Source of the DNA: Bacteroidaceae bacterium
GTDB taxonomy: Bacteria; Bacteroidota; Bacteroidia; Bacteroidales; Bacteroidaceae
Length of the DNA stretch: 47,062 nucleotides
Assembly (NCBI GenBank): GCA_017622495.1
Contig: JAGAQY010000074.1
Span: 1 to 47,062, forward strand
Direction of reading: 5' to 3'
Shown here in pieces: positions 24,188-33,586 of this stretch (its first letter is position 1; every line of letters begins with the position of its first letter). The notes under the pieces were generated by a model. The model was given only the letters and a program-made list of their open reading frames with translations. It made no database searches and was not told the origin of the DNA. Made by a program: the position numbers and the translations under genes.

Positions 24188-25663
24188 ATGGCACAAGAGA
24201 CTCATTTTTTTGCAGTAGACCTTGGTGCAACGAGCGGACGCACTATTTTGGGTACGCTCTCTGAGACTGGCCTTGAGCTACGCGAACTCACCCGATTCCC
24301 CAATCATATCATTGAGACTGGCGGACACTTCTTCTGGGATATCTATGCCCTGTACAACGAAATCATCGGCGGCCTTAAAGTAGTGGCCCGCGAAGGTATT
24401 GAAATCACTTCGGTAGGTATCGATACCTGGGGCGTCGACTTCGCCTTCATCGGCAAGGACGGTGGTCTGCTGCGCAACCCCTACTGCTACCGCGACCCCC
24501 ATACGGTGGGGATGATGGAGGAGTACTTCAAACAAGTACCCAAGGAGCATGTATATGACCTTACGGGCATCCAGTTCATGAACTTCAACTCGCTCTTCCA
24601 GCTCTACACCCTGCACCGTGCAGGCGACAGTGCTCTGGAAGCAGCCGACAAGATTCTCTTCGTGCCCGATGCTCTTTCCTATATGCTGACAGGCGAGAAG
24701 GTGACAGAGTATACCATCGCATCAACCTCACAGATTCTCAACCCCCGCACCAAGCAGATGGAGCAGGAGTTGCTCGACGTGTGTGGTGTACGTGCCGAGC
24801 AGTTTGGCCGCTTCGTATTCCCCGGCGAGCAAATCGGTGTCCTCAGCGAGGAGATACAGCGCCAGACAGGCCTTGGCGCCATCCCTGTGATTGCCGTAGC
24901 CGGTCACGATACCGCATCGGCCGTAGCTGCCGTGCCAGCCATGAGCGAGCGCTTCGCCTACTTGAGTTCAGGCACTTGGTCGCTGATGGGTATCGAGGTG
25001 AAAGACGCCATCATCAACGCCGAGAGCTTCGACAAGAATTTCACCAACGAAGGCGGCGTAGAAGGTACTACCCGCTTCCTAAAGAATATCTGTGGTATGT
25101 GGCTCCTGGAGCGCTGCCGCAAGGAATGGACAGAGGACTACTCATACAGTGCGCTCATCGATGCAGCCCTGGCAGTACCCGCCTTCCGCAGCATCATCAA
25201 CCCCGATGCGCCCTGCTTCGCTAACCCCACCTCCATGATTGAGGCCATCAAGCAGTACTGCCGCGAAACCTCACAGCCCGTGCCCGAGACCTATGGCGAG
25301 CTCACCCGCTGCATCTTCGACAGCTTGGCCCTGCGCTACCGTCAGGTATTCGGCTATCTGCAACAGATGGCTCCGTTCCCCATCGAGGCACTGCACGTTA
25401 TCGGTGGCGGCTCGCGCAACAACCTTCTCAACCAGTTCACCTGCAATGCCGTAGGCGTTCCCGTAATAGCTGGCCCGAGCGAGTGTACTGCTATCGGCAA
25501 CATTATGCTGCAAGCTAAGGCAGCAGGCATCGTCGAGGATATTGCGGCTATGCGTCGTCTCATCGCGGCTTCTATAGAGACTGCCACCTTTACTCCCGAA
25601 AATGCCGAGGCTTGGAACAAGGGATATGAGCAGTATCTGAAGGTCTATAGAGAAGACATTTAA
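24188..25663 (+). CDS. rhaB: Rhamnulokinase
   Basis: A 491-residue FGGY-family sugar kinase that makes L-rhamnulose 1-phosphate from L-rhamnulose and ATP in the cytoplasm. FAVDLGATSGRTILG at the start is the phosphate-binding motif; SVGIDTWGVDFAFIG holds the catalytic Asp; FMNFNSLFQLYTL and CYRDPHT are RhaB-type substrate-site motifs. AGHDTASAVAAVP, YLSSGTWSLMG and HVIGGGSRNNLLNQ belong to the ATP half. Length is as expected for RhaB. It is the first gene after the 24109-24138 promoter; rhaA follows 38 bp later. Confidence 0.95.
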   Translation: MAQETHFFAVDLGATSGRTILGTLSETGLELRELTRFPNHIIETGGHFFWDIYALYNEIIGGLKVVAREGIEITSVGIDTWGVDFAFIGKDGGLLRNPYCYRDPHTVGMMEEYFKQVPKEHVYDLTGIQFMNFNSLFQLYTLHRAGDSALEAADKILFVPDALSYMLTGEKVTEYTIASTSQILNPRTKQMEQELLDVCGVRAEQFGRFVFPGEQIGVLSEEIQRQTGLGAIPVIAVAGHDTASAVAAVPAMSERFAYLSSGTWSLMGIEVKDAIINAESFDKNFTNEGGVEGTTRFLKNICGMWLLERCRKEWTEDYSYSALIDAALAVPAFRSIINPDAPCFANPTSMIEAIKQYCRETSQPVPETYGELTRCIFDSLALRYRQVFGYLQQMAPFPIEALHVIGGGSRNNLLNQFTCNAVGVPVIAGPSECTAIGNIMLQAKAAGIVEDIAAMRRLIAASIETATFTPENAEAWNKGYEQYLKVYREDI

Positions 25664-25701
25664 ACCAAGAATGAATAACAACTTTTAAAAATAGAATCAA
25701 T

Positions 25702-26955
25702 ATGAAAGAAGAACTTATTTTGAAATCGTATGAGATTGCAAAGGAGCGCTACGCAGCTCTTGGTATTGACACAGACAAGGTGTTGGAACAATTGCAGGAC
25801 TTCCACCTCAGCATGCACTGCTGGCAGGCCGACGACGTGAAGGGCTTTGAAGTACAGGCAGGTGCCCTCTCTGGCGGTATCCAGTCTACCGGCGACTTCC
25901 CCGGTGCAGCACGCAACATCGACGAACTCCGTCAGGATGTATTGAAGGCTAAGTCGCTCATCCCCGGTACTCACCGCTTGAACCTCCACGAGATCTATGG
26001 CGACTTCCAGGGCAAGGTAGTAGACCGCGACGAAGTATCTGTAGAGCATTTCCAGAGTTGGATTGACTGGGGTAAGGAGCACGACACCAAGCTCGACTTC
26101 AACTCCACCTCTTTCTCACATCCGAAGAGTGGTAACCTCTCACTCTCTAACCCCGACAAGGGCATCCGCGACTTTTGGATCGAGCATAGCAAGCGCTGCC
26201 GCGACATCGCCAATGCGATGGGTGAGGCACAGGGCGACCCCTGTATCATGAACCTTTGGGTACACGACGGCTGCAAGGACGTAAGCGTAAACCACGCTCT
26301 CTACCGCAACTTGCTGAAGCAGTCACTCGATGAGATCTTCGCCAAGGAACAGCCCATGATGAAGGATTGTATCGAGGGTAAGGTATTCGGTATCGGTCTC
26401 GAAAGCTTCACCGTAGGTTCACACGATTTCTACACCGCATACGCAGCCAAGAACGACAAGATCCTGACCATCGACACCGGTCACTATCATCCCACCGAGA
26501 GCCCTGCCGACAAGGTGAGCGCCGTACTTCCCTTCGTGAAGGAACTCATGCTCCACGTATCACGTCCCGTACGTTGGGATTCTGACCACGTGACCATCAT
26601 GGACGACCCCACACAGGAACTCTTCTTCGAAATCGTACGTGCCGGTGCTCTTGACCGCGTACACTACGGCCTCGACTTCTTCGACGGCTCAATCAACCGT
26701 ATCGGTGCTTACGTCATCGGTTCACGCTCAGCACAGAAGTGTATGCTCCGCGCATTGCTCGAGCCGAAGGAGTTGCTTGCTCAATACGAACTTGCCGGCG
26801 AAGGCTTCAAGGTGCTCGGCGTCATGGAAGAGCAGAAGGCTATGCCTTGGCAGGCTGTATACGACATGTTCTGCTTGAAGAACAACGTGCCCGTAGGCGA
26901 CGCTTTCATTGCAGAGATTGACAAGTATGTAGCAGAAGTGACCAGCAAACGATAA
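25702..26955 (+). CDS. rhaA: L-rhamnose isomerase
   Basis: A 417-residue TIM-barrel isomerase converting L-rhamnose to L-rhamnulose with Mn/Zn ions. Motifs match RhaA: FHLSMHCWQADDVKGFE, GALSGGIQSTGDFPG, HRLNLHEIYGD, and LDFNSTSFSHPKS. The metal-site region GLESFTVGSHDFYTAY has Glu at residue 234, the same number as the E. coli metal ligand, followed by IDTGHYHPTE (Asp258, His261) and RPVRWDSDHVTIMDD. The sequence is complete. It lies between rhaB (38 bp) and the MFS transporter (19 bp), so all three are probably co-transcribed. Confidence 0.97.
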   Translation: MKEELILKSYEIAKERYAALGIDTDKVLEQLQDFHLSMHCWQADDVKGFEVQAGALSGGIQSTGDFPGAARNIDELRQDVLKAKSLIPGTHRLNLHEIYGDFQGKVVDRDEVSVEHFQSWIDWGKEHDTKLDFNSTSFSHPKSGNLSLSNPDKGIRDFWIEHSKRCRDIANAMGEAQGDPCIMNLWVHDGCKDVSVNHALYRNLLKQSLDEIFAKEQPMMKDCIEGKVFGIGLESFTVGSHDFYTAYAAKNDKILTIDTGHYHPTESPADKVSAVLPFVKELMLHVSRPVRWDSDHVTIMDDPTQELFFEIVRAGALDRVHYGLDFFDGSINRIGAYVIGSRSAQKCMLRALLEPKELLAQYELAGEGFKVLGVMEEQKAMPWQAVYDMFCLKNNVPVGDAFIAEIDKYVAEVTSKR

Positions 26956-26974
26956 TCCATAGGAGATAAAGACT

Positions 26975-28321
26975 ATGTCTGGAAAAAGTAACAGTCTGAA
27001 GAGTACCATTGCGGTATCTCTCACCAATTATCTTGATGCCGGAGCCATCGTTGCCGGTGCCAGTGGCCTCACCTTGTGGCAGAAGTACCTGGGCCTTACA
27101 GAGGTTCATCTCGGCTGGCTCAACTTCATCAGTGCAAACTGCTTGGGAGCAGCCATCGGAGCCATCATCGGCGGATTCTTGGCCGACAAATACGGTCGTA
27201 AGTTTATCTACACATACAACCTGCTGGTTTATATGGTAGGTGTACTGCTCGTCATGTGCTCAGTCAACTTTCCCATGTTGTTGGCAGGTTTCTTGATTAC
27301 AGGAATCTCGGTAGGTATCGGTGTACCTGCATCGTGGACCTACATCTCTGAAAGTTCTGAAGTCAACAACCGTGGCCGCAACATTTGTATCTCACAGATG
27401 TCATGGGGCTTTGGTCCGATGATTATCCTGCTGCTGGGTATGTTCTTTGCCCCTGGTGGCTACCTGTTCGGTTGGGTGGAAAGCATCGGTCACTTCATTG
27501 GTGGCGCAGACCTGGCAGGTGACGCATTGAACGTCTTCAGCTCGCGTGTTGTATTCTTCTCACTCTTTGTGGTAGCTTTCATTGCATGGAACATGCAGCG
27601 CAAGCTGGAAGAGAGCAAGGAATGGACTGAAAACCGCAATGCCGCCAAGGCCAAGGGTGAAGACACTGGACTACTGCATGCCTTCAAACAACTGTTCACG
27701 AATACCAAGGCGGTGAAGACGGCTTGCTTCCTGGCAGTCATCTACCTAACTTGGAACCTTGTAGCGTCGGTTATGGGTTTCTTCCAACCTCACATCTATG
27801 AGACTGCCGGTGGACTGACCAACGAGTATGCCAACATGCTCAGCTGTGTGGGCTGGGCTATCGTGGTGGTAGTGACATTCTGTGTTTCGTTCTTCATCGA
27901 CCGCGTACCTCACAAACTGCTCTATGTATTGGGCCTTTTAGCCGCATTGGCTACTTGGTTTGTTGTCATAGCAGGTATCAATGGCATGGGTACCCTCTGG
28001 CTCTTCTCTATCTTATGGGGCATCAACGGTGGTATTTCCGTACAGATCTTCTATGCCCTGTGGGGGTCAGAACTGTTCCCCGCCAAGTTCCGTGCCGGAG
28101 CACAAGGACTCATGTTCTTCGTTGTTCGTGGTCTTTCCGCAGCTTGGGGATTGGCATTCACCTACATTTATGGCGAAAATGGCGAGGGATTCACTGTGGC
28201 AGCCTATTGTATGATTGCCCTCCTGCTCATCTCACTGATAGTGGGCGTCATTGGATGCCCCAACACCAGAGGAAAGTCGCTTGAGCAGATTACCCGCGAA
28301 CGCTATGGGGATGATTATTAA
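26975..28321 (+). CDS. MFS sugar transporter, probably for L-rhamnose
   Basis: A 448-residue protein with about 12 hydrophobic segments and the sugar-porter motifs of the Major Facilitator Superfamily: GGFLADKYGRKFIY between helices 2 and 3, VPASWTYISESSE after helix 5, and SELFPAKFRAGAQG in the C-terminal half. It is the last gene of the rhaB-rhaA operon and ends at a terminator, so L-rhamnose uptake is the natural guess. The dedicated RhaT symporter is a different family, so this is a replacement or a different substrate choice. Aldolase (rhaD) and lactaldehyde genes are not in the window. Confidence 0.85.
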   Translation: MSGKSNSLKSTIAVSLTNYLDAGAIVAGASGLTLWQKYLGLTEVHLGWLNFISANCLGAAIGAIIGGFLADKYGRKFIYTYNLLVYMVGVLLVMCSVNFPMLLAGFLITGISVGIGVPASWTYISESSEVNNRGRNICISQMSWGFGPMIILLLGMFFAPGGYLFGWVESIGHFIGGADLAGDALNVFSSRVVFFSLFVVAFIAWNMQRKLEESKEWTENRNAAKAKGEDTGLLHAFKQLFTNTKAVKTACFLAVIYLTWNLVASVMGFFQPHIYETAGGLTNEYANMLSCVGWAIVVVVTFCVSFFIDRVPHKLLYVLGLLAALATWFVVIAGINGMGTLWLFSILWGINGGISVQIFYALWGSELFPAKFRAGAQGLMFFVVRGLSAAWGLAFTYIYGENGEGFTVAAYCMIALLLISLIVGVIGCPNTRGKSLEQITRERYGDDY

Positions 28322-28383
28322 ACAGATATAATAAGAGGATATCATACAATCCCGTACTATATCGGTCCATTTAGACAGTATGC

Positions 28384-28422
28384 AATAAGAAAGGAAGAGA
28401 TTGCTCTTCCCTTCTTATTTTT
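28384..28422. terminator. Terminator between the rhamnose operon and the PH-like gene
   Basis: AATAAGAA-A-GGAAGAG pairs with CTCTTCC-C-TTCTTATT round ATTG, followed by a T-run. It serves the plus-strand operon and can also end the minus-strand gene at 28431. Confidence 0.88.
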
Positions 28423-28430
28423 GTATTATA

Positions 28431-28952
28431 TCAAAGTTTGACCTCAACGTTAGATTTACTCATCTCAAACAATACGTGAGGATAATTAATAACATACTGC
28501 TGAGTGCCATCGCCAAATGCAATTATTGCCAACTCATCTGCATCCCAATCACAAAACTGAAGCCTAGCCATCCCATACTTAGTATGATAAAATCCACTCT
28601 TGAACAAAGAGAACGAAAATCTCAATGAGTGCCATTTTATATCTTCCTGAAAAAAAGGACGTACATTCCTTATATCTCTAAGAACCGTACGACCTACATT
28701 ACGTTTTATCACTATGCAATCTTGATGGATTTCTATACGACGAGGCATACGCATAAAATCTACTAGATAACAGAATGCTATTCCCCCAAAAACCATAACA
28801 TAAATGGGGAAAGAACAACCTATGCAGAATAGTCCAAAGAACATGCCTCCTACTAGAATACATGCATTTGCATTGGCCACAGCACTTAACAAATACTCTC
28901 TCGAGAACTTTATTTGATATTGTATAGGATAATTACAATCAACCATAAGCAT
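28431..28952 (-). CDS. Membrane protein with a bacterial PH-like domain
   Basis: A 173-residue protein. Two hydrophobic helices (ACILVGGMFFGLFCIGC; PIYVMVFGGIAFCYLVDFM, about 30-68) are followed by a soluble part that reads like a bacterial PH domain: RIEIHQDCIVIKRNVGRTVLRDIRNVRPF, then beta strands and a last helix (VINYPHVLFEMSKS). I do not recognise a specific family. It has its own promoter (TACCTTTG at 28966-28973, minus) and is lower in GC than the rhamnose genes next door. It may be anchored in the inner membrane with the PH-like domain in the cytoplasm. Confidence 0.65.
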   Translation of the reverse strand: MLMVDCNYPIQYQIKFSREYLLSAVANANACILVGGMFFGLFCIGCSFPIYVMVFGGIAFCYLVDFMRMPRRIEIHQDCIVIKRNVGRTVLRDIRNVRPFFQEDIKWHSLRFSFSLFKSGFYHTKYGMARLQFCDWDADELAIIAFGDGTQQYVINYPHVLFEMSKSNVEVKL

Positions 28953-28965
28953 AACTTTTATTCCA

Positions 28966-28973
28966 CAAAGGTA
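28966..28973 (-). promoter_or_regulatory. Promoter -7 box for the PH-like gene
   Basis: TACCTTTG on the minus strand matches TAnnTTTG, 13 nt before the start codon. A weaker TACTTTTA lies on the plus strand near 29017 in front of lplA. Confidence 0.5.
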
Positions 28974-29061
28974 GTATTATTTTTATACACATTTTGAGGA
29001 ATGCCAGTTTTTTTATACTTTTACAACGAGTACAGCATGAACTCATAACCATTCTTACCAT

Positions 29062-30060
29062 ATGCGATACCTCCGAAATCACAATACCGACCCCTACTTC
29101 AATATGGCATTCGACGAATATGCCCTAGAGCAGTTGCCACTTGACGAACCACTATTCTATCTTTGGCAGAACAGGCCATCCGTTATCATCGGACTCAACC
29201 AAGATGCTCATAATGAAGTAGACCTTGAGTACCTGAGAGAACACGACATCGCACTCGTGCGCCGCGTCACAGGAGGAGGAGCAGTATACCACGACTTCGG
29301 GAATCTGAACTACACTATTGTAGGTCGCAGTGCCGACTTAAACCGTGATTACCCGGAATACACACGACACATGCTGAGAGCATTACAATCATTGGGCATA
29401 GAAGCAGAGCTTTCCGGGCGCAACGATATATTGGTATCAGGCCGTAAAGTGTCGGGCTACGCAAAGCGAGTTTATAAAGACAGACTCATGGTACACGGCA
29501 CGTTGATGTATAATGTAGATCTAGAAACGCTTGAGAGAGTATTAAATCCCCCTATGGATAAGCTAAACGCTAAAGGCATTGCCTCGGTACGAAGTCGCGT
29601 AACGAATTTGAGCGAGTATCTTCCAAGCGTAACGGACATCGATGATTTCCGCATACATATAGAACGTCATTTATCCAACAATTATCATGACACAGAGGTT
29701 ACATTGAGCAATGAGCAGCTACAAGTGGTCAGTTCTATGGCCCAACAAAAATTCATGACCGAGAAATGGAACTTCCATCGTATCGCCCCAAAGAGGGATA
29801 AGGAGTTAATCAAACATGCCCAACGCCTAACATGTGGTATGGTATCGATGCAACTTCAAGTAGAGGATGGTCTCATCACAAGTTGTCTGCTAAGCGGAGA
29901 CTTCATAGGGAATCTTCCTCCCCAGCATCTTGAACATGCACTCATCGGCCTACGCTATGATCGTGACGATCTGTACAGAAACTTATCATCTATGAATATC
30001 AGAGACTATTTTGACGGAGTGACTGCAGACGAGTTGCTGCATCTCTTTTTCAACAATTGA
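29062..30060 (+). CDS. lplA: Lipoate-protein ligase
   Basis: A 332-residue enzyme that attaches free lipoate, by way of lipoyl-AMP, to lipoyl domains of oxo-acid dehydrogenases or the glycine cleavage H protein. It begins with the family start NTDPYFNMAFDEYAL and has LWQNRPSVIIGLNQDA and the hallmark RRVTGGGAVYHDFGNLNYT (about 75-93). SGRNDILVSGRKVSGYAKR and MVHGTLMYNVDL follow, with the catalytic Lys in GRKVSG, and a C-terminal accessory domain of about 100 residues. It is a single gene with its own terminator. Confidence 0.94.
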   Translation: MRYLRNHNTDPYFNMAFDEYALEQLPLDEPLFYLWQNRPSVIIGLNQDAHNEVDLEYLREHDIALVRRVTGGGAVYHDFGNLNYTIVGRSADLNRDYPEYTRHMLRALQSLGIEAELSGRNDILVSGRKVSGYAKRVYKDRLMVHGTLMYNVDLETLERVLNPPMDKLNAKGIASVRSRVTNLSEYLPSVTDIDDFRIHIERHLSNNYHDTEVTLSNEQLQVVSSMAQQKFMTEKWNFHRIAPKRDKELIKHAQRLTCGMVSMQLQVEDGLITSCLLSGDFIGNLPPQHLEHALIGLRYDRDDLYRNLSSMNIRDYFDGVTADELLHLFFNN

Positions 30061-30069
30061 AGTATCCTA

Positions 30070-30113
30070 TTTAAAAGCAAGCCCCTCTTCGTGAAGAGGG
30101 GCTTGCTTTTAAA
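30070..30113. terminator. Bidirectional terminator between lplA and the C10 protease
   Basis: A 21-bp perfect stem: 5' arm 30070-30090 (TTTAAAAGCAAGCCCCTCTTC less its last base within 20), 3' arm 30093-30113, with only GT between. A- and T-runs flank both sides, so it works in both directions. Confidence 0.93.
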
Positions 30114-30126
30114 TGATAAGCCGACC

Positions 30127-33100
30127 TTATCTCGCAACGGTCTTACGTCCATCAACAATATAGATATGTCCAGGCATCATCTCCGAACGACTTGCAAGAC
30201 GTCGTCCCCATAGATCATATATGCCCTTTCTACCAATTGTTACAGGCTTGTCATCTACCTCTTCGATATCAATAGAGGTATCAACTCCTGTTCCAAGATA
30301 GTAAATCTTAAAGTCATCGGCTTTGTACCATGAAGAGCCTGCTTCAACACCTATGGTTAGCGTGCCATCCTCTACCCATACACTATCAACCATTCCCTCT
30401 GTAAGATAGAAACGTCCCCAAGCATGAGGCTCTACCACAGCAATACTATCATTTGCAAATAGGGTAATCACGCCCTCTGCATTGGTTCCCACCATAGCTA
30501 TCATGCGATAGTATCCTTGTGGCAATCCTTCTATAGTCTGGCTAATAGCCGTAGAGCCCTCAGAACTCTCATTATACAATAAGTAATTACCATCCATACC
30601 GGCACCAAAGGTAGCCAAATTCGTTTTGGCGCGCACTACAGAGTTACTTTCACTCTTCCAGCCATCTTTCTTTCCTGTCTCAAACGAGGGATTCACGATA
30701 TAGCCCGTATAATCTATAGGCTTACTCTTATCTATAAGCTGTAATTTATAAATCTCCACAAATGCAAGTAGTTCGTTCGTGGTACTCTTAATCTGACTGA
30801 GCGATGTGAGTGTCATACCAGCAAAAATATCTCTAACCACAGCAATAGAATCCTGCAGCTTCGTATTCCATTCCGGTTCAACATCAAGATGCCACTTGTC
30901 ATACGCAAGTACAGCCGAATGAATAGCTTGCGCCAATGTCTTATAAGCAGGTTCCGTAGTGCTATTAATAACAGAACGCAGACGTTTCTTTCCCTTGAAC
31001 ACGCCCGTAAACATCTGAAGAGCAGTACCCGAATCCACCGGCTCAAAATATTGCAACTCCTCTGCAGAATCGATATTGAGAACCAGCACAGAGTCTGCTG
31101 CCACTGTATTGGAAAGCACAGCGCTAAATTCAGGGATGCCTACACTTGTAGCATTCATATCTATCGTAACATTGCTGGCTACTATCGGCGCTATATCCTT
31201 ATCTGCAACCATCATGAGATAAGGTGTTCCGGCATACAATGTATCGGACAATTCTACTGCGCGCAATGTCGTCTGAACGAACTGAGTAGGATAACGGCAA
31301 ATATAGCCATCGGGGACTATCGCCGTGAAGGGAAGTGCCAATGTATTCCACTGTCCCACTTCCCAATTGGGTGTAAATACAGCCTTAGCAGCTGTATAGT
31401 CTGCCAACGGACGGAAAGCATACCCTTGTTGCAAGCGCAGCTCTTCGATATGATTCTGATATACGATATTATATCCATCAACCCTTGCTGCGGTATAGAA
31501 CAATGCATTAGGATTAGCAGCTACAGGCTGACTATTGACTCCCTTCACTTGTGTAAGGTCGTACCCTACAACAGATGGATCAGCAGCCAATTCGCTGAAA
31601 CATTTTTGATCCCAATCTCCCGTAAGCGTCATCACACCATCCTTCACGTACAAACTATCAAGGGTAGGAGCACAAGCCTTAAAACGGATGAGCGTATCAG
31701 CAGTTGCAAGATGCAACAGTTCTCCACTGTCAACACTCGTAAGCCCACGATTAACCACAAGCGCATAATAGGTATCAGCCACAAGACGATTGACACGCAC
31801 CTCTATCTCTTTTGTTTCACCTGGAGCAAAGAGATTATCACTATTCGTTATGCTACGCACCTGTTCAAGGCTATCAGTTTCCTCATTATAGCTCATCAGG
31901 TGCAAGCGGAAGCCTGGCTGTACAGTCCCTCCCTTTTCTGAGTTTGTAAGTACGGCCTTTGCCATCAACTCATTATTATAAAGCAGTCGGTAAGTACCAC
32001 TTTTATGTTCTTCCGTTTGGGCACTGGCATTGATATCAAACGAGTTTAGAGTCAAATCAGCATCAGCTGGCAACGTTTCGATTTCCACCTGGTCAAGAAC
32101 ATTATAGCGTTTGTCTGTCAGGAAAATATAGTATTTCTTTTCAAGCGTAGGTTTGAACAGCACAGTAAACTCACCACTCTCATCGGTAGACAACACCAAC
32201 TCTGTATTATTGGCCGATACAGAGGTACTGCTCGACGGCTTGCGGCTATTTGTTCCCCAATAGATATTGAATCCCGAATAATCCAACGTACCGTTATTGG
32301 TGACAGAAATACGAATTGGGACCTCCGCACGCCTATAAGCCTGTTTCGGAGCATGCAGTTTACCCGTGAGGTTGGGGGCCTTAGGTGTTATGTTATACAC
32401 CATACCTTGCTGCCCTGCGAAGCCATTGATTCCAGTCTGTGCATCAAGTGTATAGTAGCCATCACCTTGTCCGCCCCAACCAAAATTAAAGTGGAAGAGG
32501 TTACCATTGGGGTTATATCCGTCAAGTATGATAGCATGGCCTCCTTGGCTTTCGTGCACACCTGCATATACCATAGGTTGCCTATTCTTCAGGTTCTTAT
32601 ATATCGTATTCTCCCATGATGTTTGGCTTGTACTCCCTTGATACTGGCACGTAGCACTCATGTTGAAGTAAGAGTTATAACCATCCACGATATTGGCAAT
32701 CTGCCCTGAGGTAGAGTTACCATAAGTCTGCCATATACCTGCACCAAATGCCGCATTCAGCACAGCAACAGCATTACCCATCTCTTCGGGATAACTGGTG
32801 TTGTAGCTATTGAGCATCAGATCCCATTGGATAGGAGTACCTTTGGGGTAGCTCACTGTGACGGGAGCATCCCCATAGCCATAGGTCGGTGTAGTGGCCA
32901 GCAACTCATGAGGAAGGTCACGACGGAAATAATGCAGCACCATGACAGCTGCCGTACAGGTGCAACCCGTAACAGCGCGATTGGTGGTACCAGTCAAGAA
33001 AGGAGCCAAGTTGTTATAGGGAGCCGTCTGATGCCAATGTGCCTCGATAAGTGGCCTTATAGCAGTACGATCTTCAGCAGCCTTTTGTGGAGTGCGTGCA

Positions 33101-33477
33101 GGCATGCCTGCCTCTTGAGCCTCCTCAATTATTCGTGCATAGCCCCGTAGCATATCAAGCAACGCGGGCGGCATATCGGCCTCCACGAAGTCGCCGCTAT
33201 CGGTATATCCAATTATCTCAGGCAGACAATTGTCACCACTTACAATAACAAAGCCTGCATTTTCACCTCGGCTAATGATATAGAGTGGAGCCAAAGTATC
33301 GGCATCGGAAACCATGCGTGTAGTGTTTCTACGGAAAGGAGCGGCATATGATGTTACCTCATCCTCTTGCAGATACGACGATGCTATCTTCAAAGCTTGT
33401 GACGGCCCTATGCGATCAGCAAAAACAAAGCATGTCACGAGACTAAGTAGTGAAACAAGTAAGAATCTTTTCTTCAT
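30127..33477 (-). CDS. Secreted C10 family cysteine peptidase (streptopain-like)
   Basis: A 1116-residue secreted protease; the ATG at 33477 gives signal peptide MKKRFLLVSLLSLVTCFVFA. Residues about 21-140 form a Spi-type inhibitory propeptide (DRIGPSQALKIASSYL, PLYIISRGENAGFVIVSGD). The catalytic domain (about 141-385) has Cys172 in TGCTCTAA, His314 in GGHAIILDGYN and FNFGWGGQGDGYY (331-342). The long rest holds beta-sandwich regions, among them a CARDB-like part near 395-480 and a galactose-binding-like part near 945-1070 (NPSFETGKKDGW). It ends in GIYDLWGRRL and PGHIYIVDGRKTVAR, like a type IX sorting tail. Members cleave host proteins or peptides; the target is unknown. The second Cys (174) is unusual. 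Confidence 0.92.
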   Translation of the reverse strand: MKKRFLLVSLLSLVTCFVFADRIGPSQALKIASSYLQEDEVTSYAAPFRRNTTRMVSDADTLAPLYIISRGENAGFVIVSGDNCLPEIIGYTDSGDFVEADMPPALLDMLRGYARIIEEAQEAGMPARTPQKAAEDRTAIRPLIEAHWHQTAPYNNLAPFLTGTTNRAVTGCTCTAAVMVLHYFRRDLPHELLATTPTYGYGDAPVTVSYPKGTPIQWDLMLNSYNTSYPEEMGNAVAVLNAAFGAGIWQTYGNSTSGQIANIVDGYNSYFNMSATCQYQGSTSQTSWENTIYKNLKNRQPMVYAGVHESQGGHAIILDGYNPNGNLFHFNFGWGGQGDGYYTLDAQTGINGFAGQQGMVYNITPKAPNLTGKLHAPKQAYRRAEVPIRISVTNNGTLDYSGFNIYWGTNSRKPSSSTSVSANNTELVLSTDESGEFTVLFKPTLEKKYYIFLTDKRYNVLDQVEIETLPADADLTLNSFDINASAQTEEHKSGTYRLLYNNELMAKAVLTNSEKGGTVQPGFRLHLMSYNEETDSLEQVRSITNSDNLFAPGETKEIEVRVNRLVADTYYALVVNRGLTSVDSGELLHLATADTLIRFKACAPTLDSLYVKDGVMTLTGDWDQKCFSELAADPSVVGYDLTQVKGVNSQPVAANPNALFYTAARVDGYNIVYQNHIEELRLQQGYAFRPLADYTAAKAVFTPNWEVGQWNTLALPFTAIVPDGYICRYPTQFVQTTLRAVELSDTLYAGTPYLMMVADKDIAPIVASNVTIDMNATSVGIPEFSAVLSNTVAADSVLVLNIDSAEELQYFEPVDSGTALQMFTGVFKGKKRLRSVINSTTEPAYKTLAQAIHSAVLAYDKWHLDVEPEWNTKLQDSIAVVRDIFAGMTLTSLSQIKSTTNELLAFVEIYKLQLIDKSKPIDYTGYIVNPSFETGKKDGWKSESNSVVRAKTNLATFGAGMDGNYLLYNESSEGSTAISQTIEGLPQGYYRMIAMVGTNAEGVITLFANDSIAVVEPHAWGRFYLTEGMVDSVWVEDGTLTIGVEAGSSWYKADDFKIYYLGTGVDTSIDIEEVDDKPVTIGRKGIYDLWGRRLASRSEMMPGHIYIVDGRKTVAR

Positions 33478-33502
33478 AGCAATAGTATTTATAAAATCCC
33501 CA

Positions 33503-33510
33503 CAAAAATA
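33503..33510 (-). promoter_or_regulatory. Promoter -7 box for the C10 protease
   Basis: TATTTTTG on the minus strand matches TAnnTTTG, 25 nt before the start codon at 33477. Confidence 0.6.
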
Positions 33511-33554
33511 CATCTTTTTTTTAATTCCAGCACCTAACAATCAGCGTTTTTTGT

Positions 33555-33562
33555 TACTTTTG
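33555..33562 (+). promoter_or_regulatory. Promoter -7 box for the methyltransferase-like gene
   Basis: TACTTTTG matches TAnnTTTG, 24 nt before the start codon at 33587. It lies back to back with the protease promoter. Confidence 0.6.
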
Positions 33563-33586
33563 CATCAAAACAGGTATTTATTGAGA

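Noticed and set aside
30889..31941. Plus-strand open frame of 350 codons inside the C10 protease gene
   Set aside because: It runs antisense to the long C-terminal part of the protease; composition is Ile/Cys/Ser-rich without a domain. The minus-strand reading has signal peptide, catalytic motifs and tail.
33314..33586. N-terminal extension of the methyltransferase-like gene
   Set aside because: It would overlap the divergent protease gene and both promoters; the family-like start RIRNSHGYG follows the ATG at 33587.
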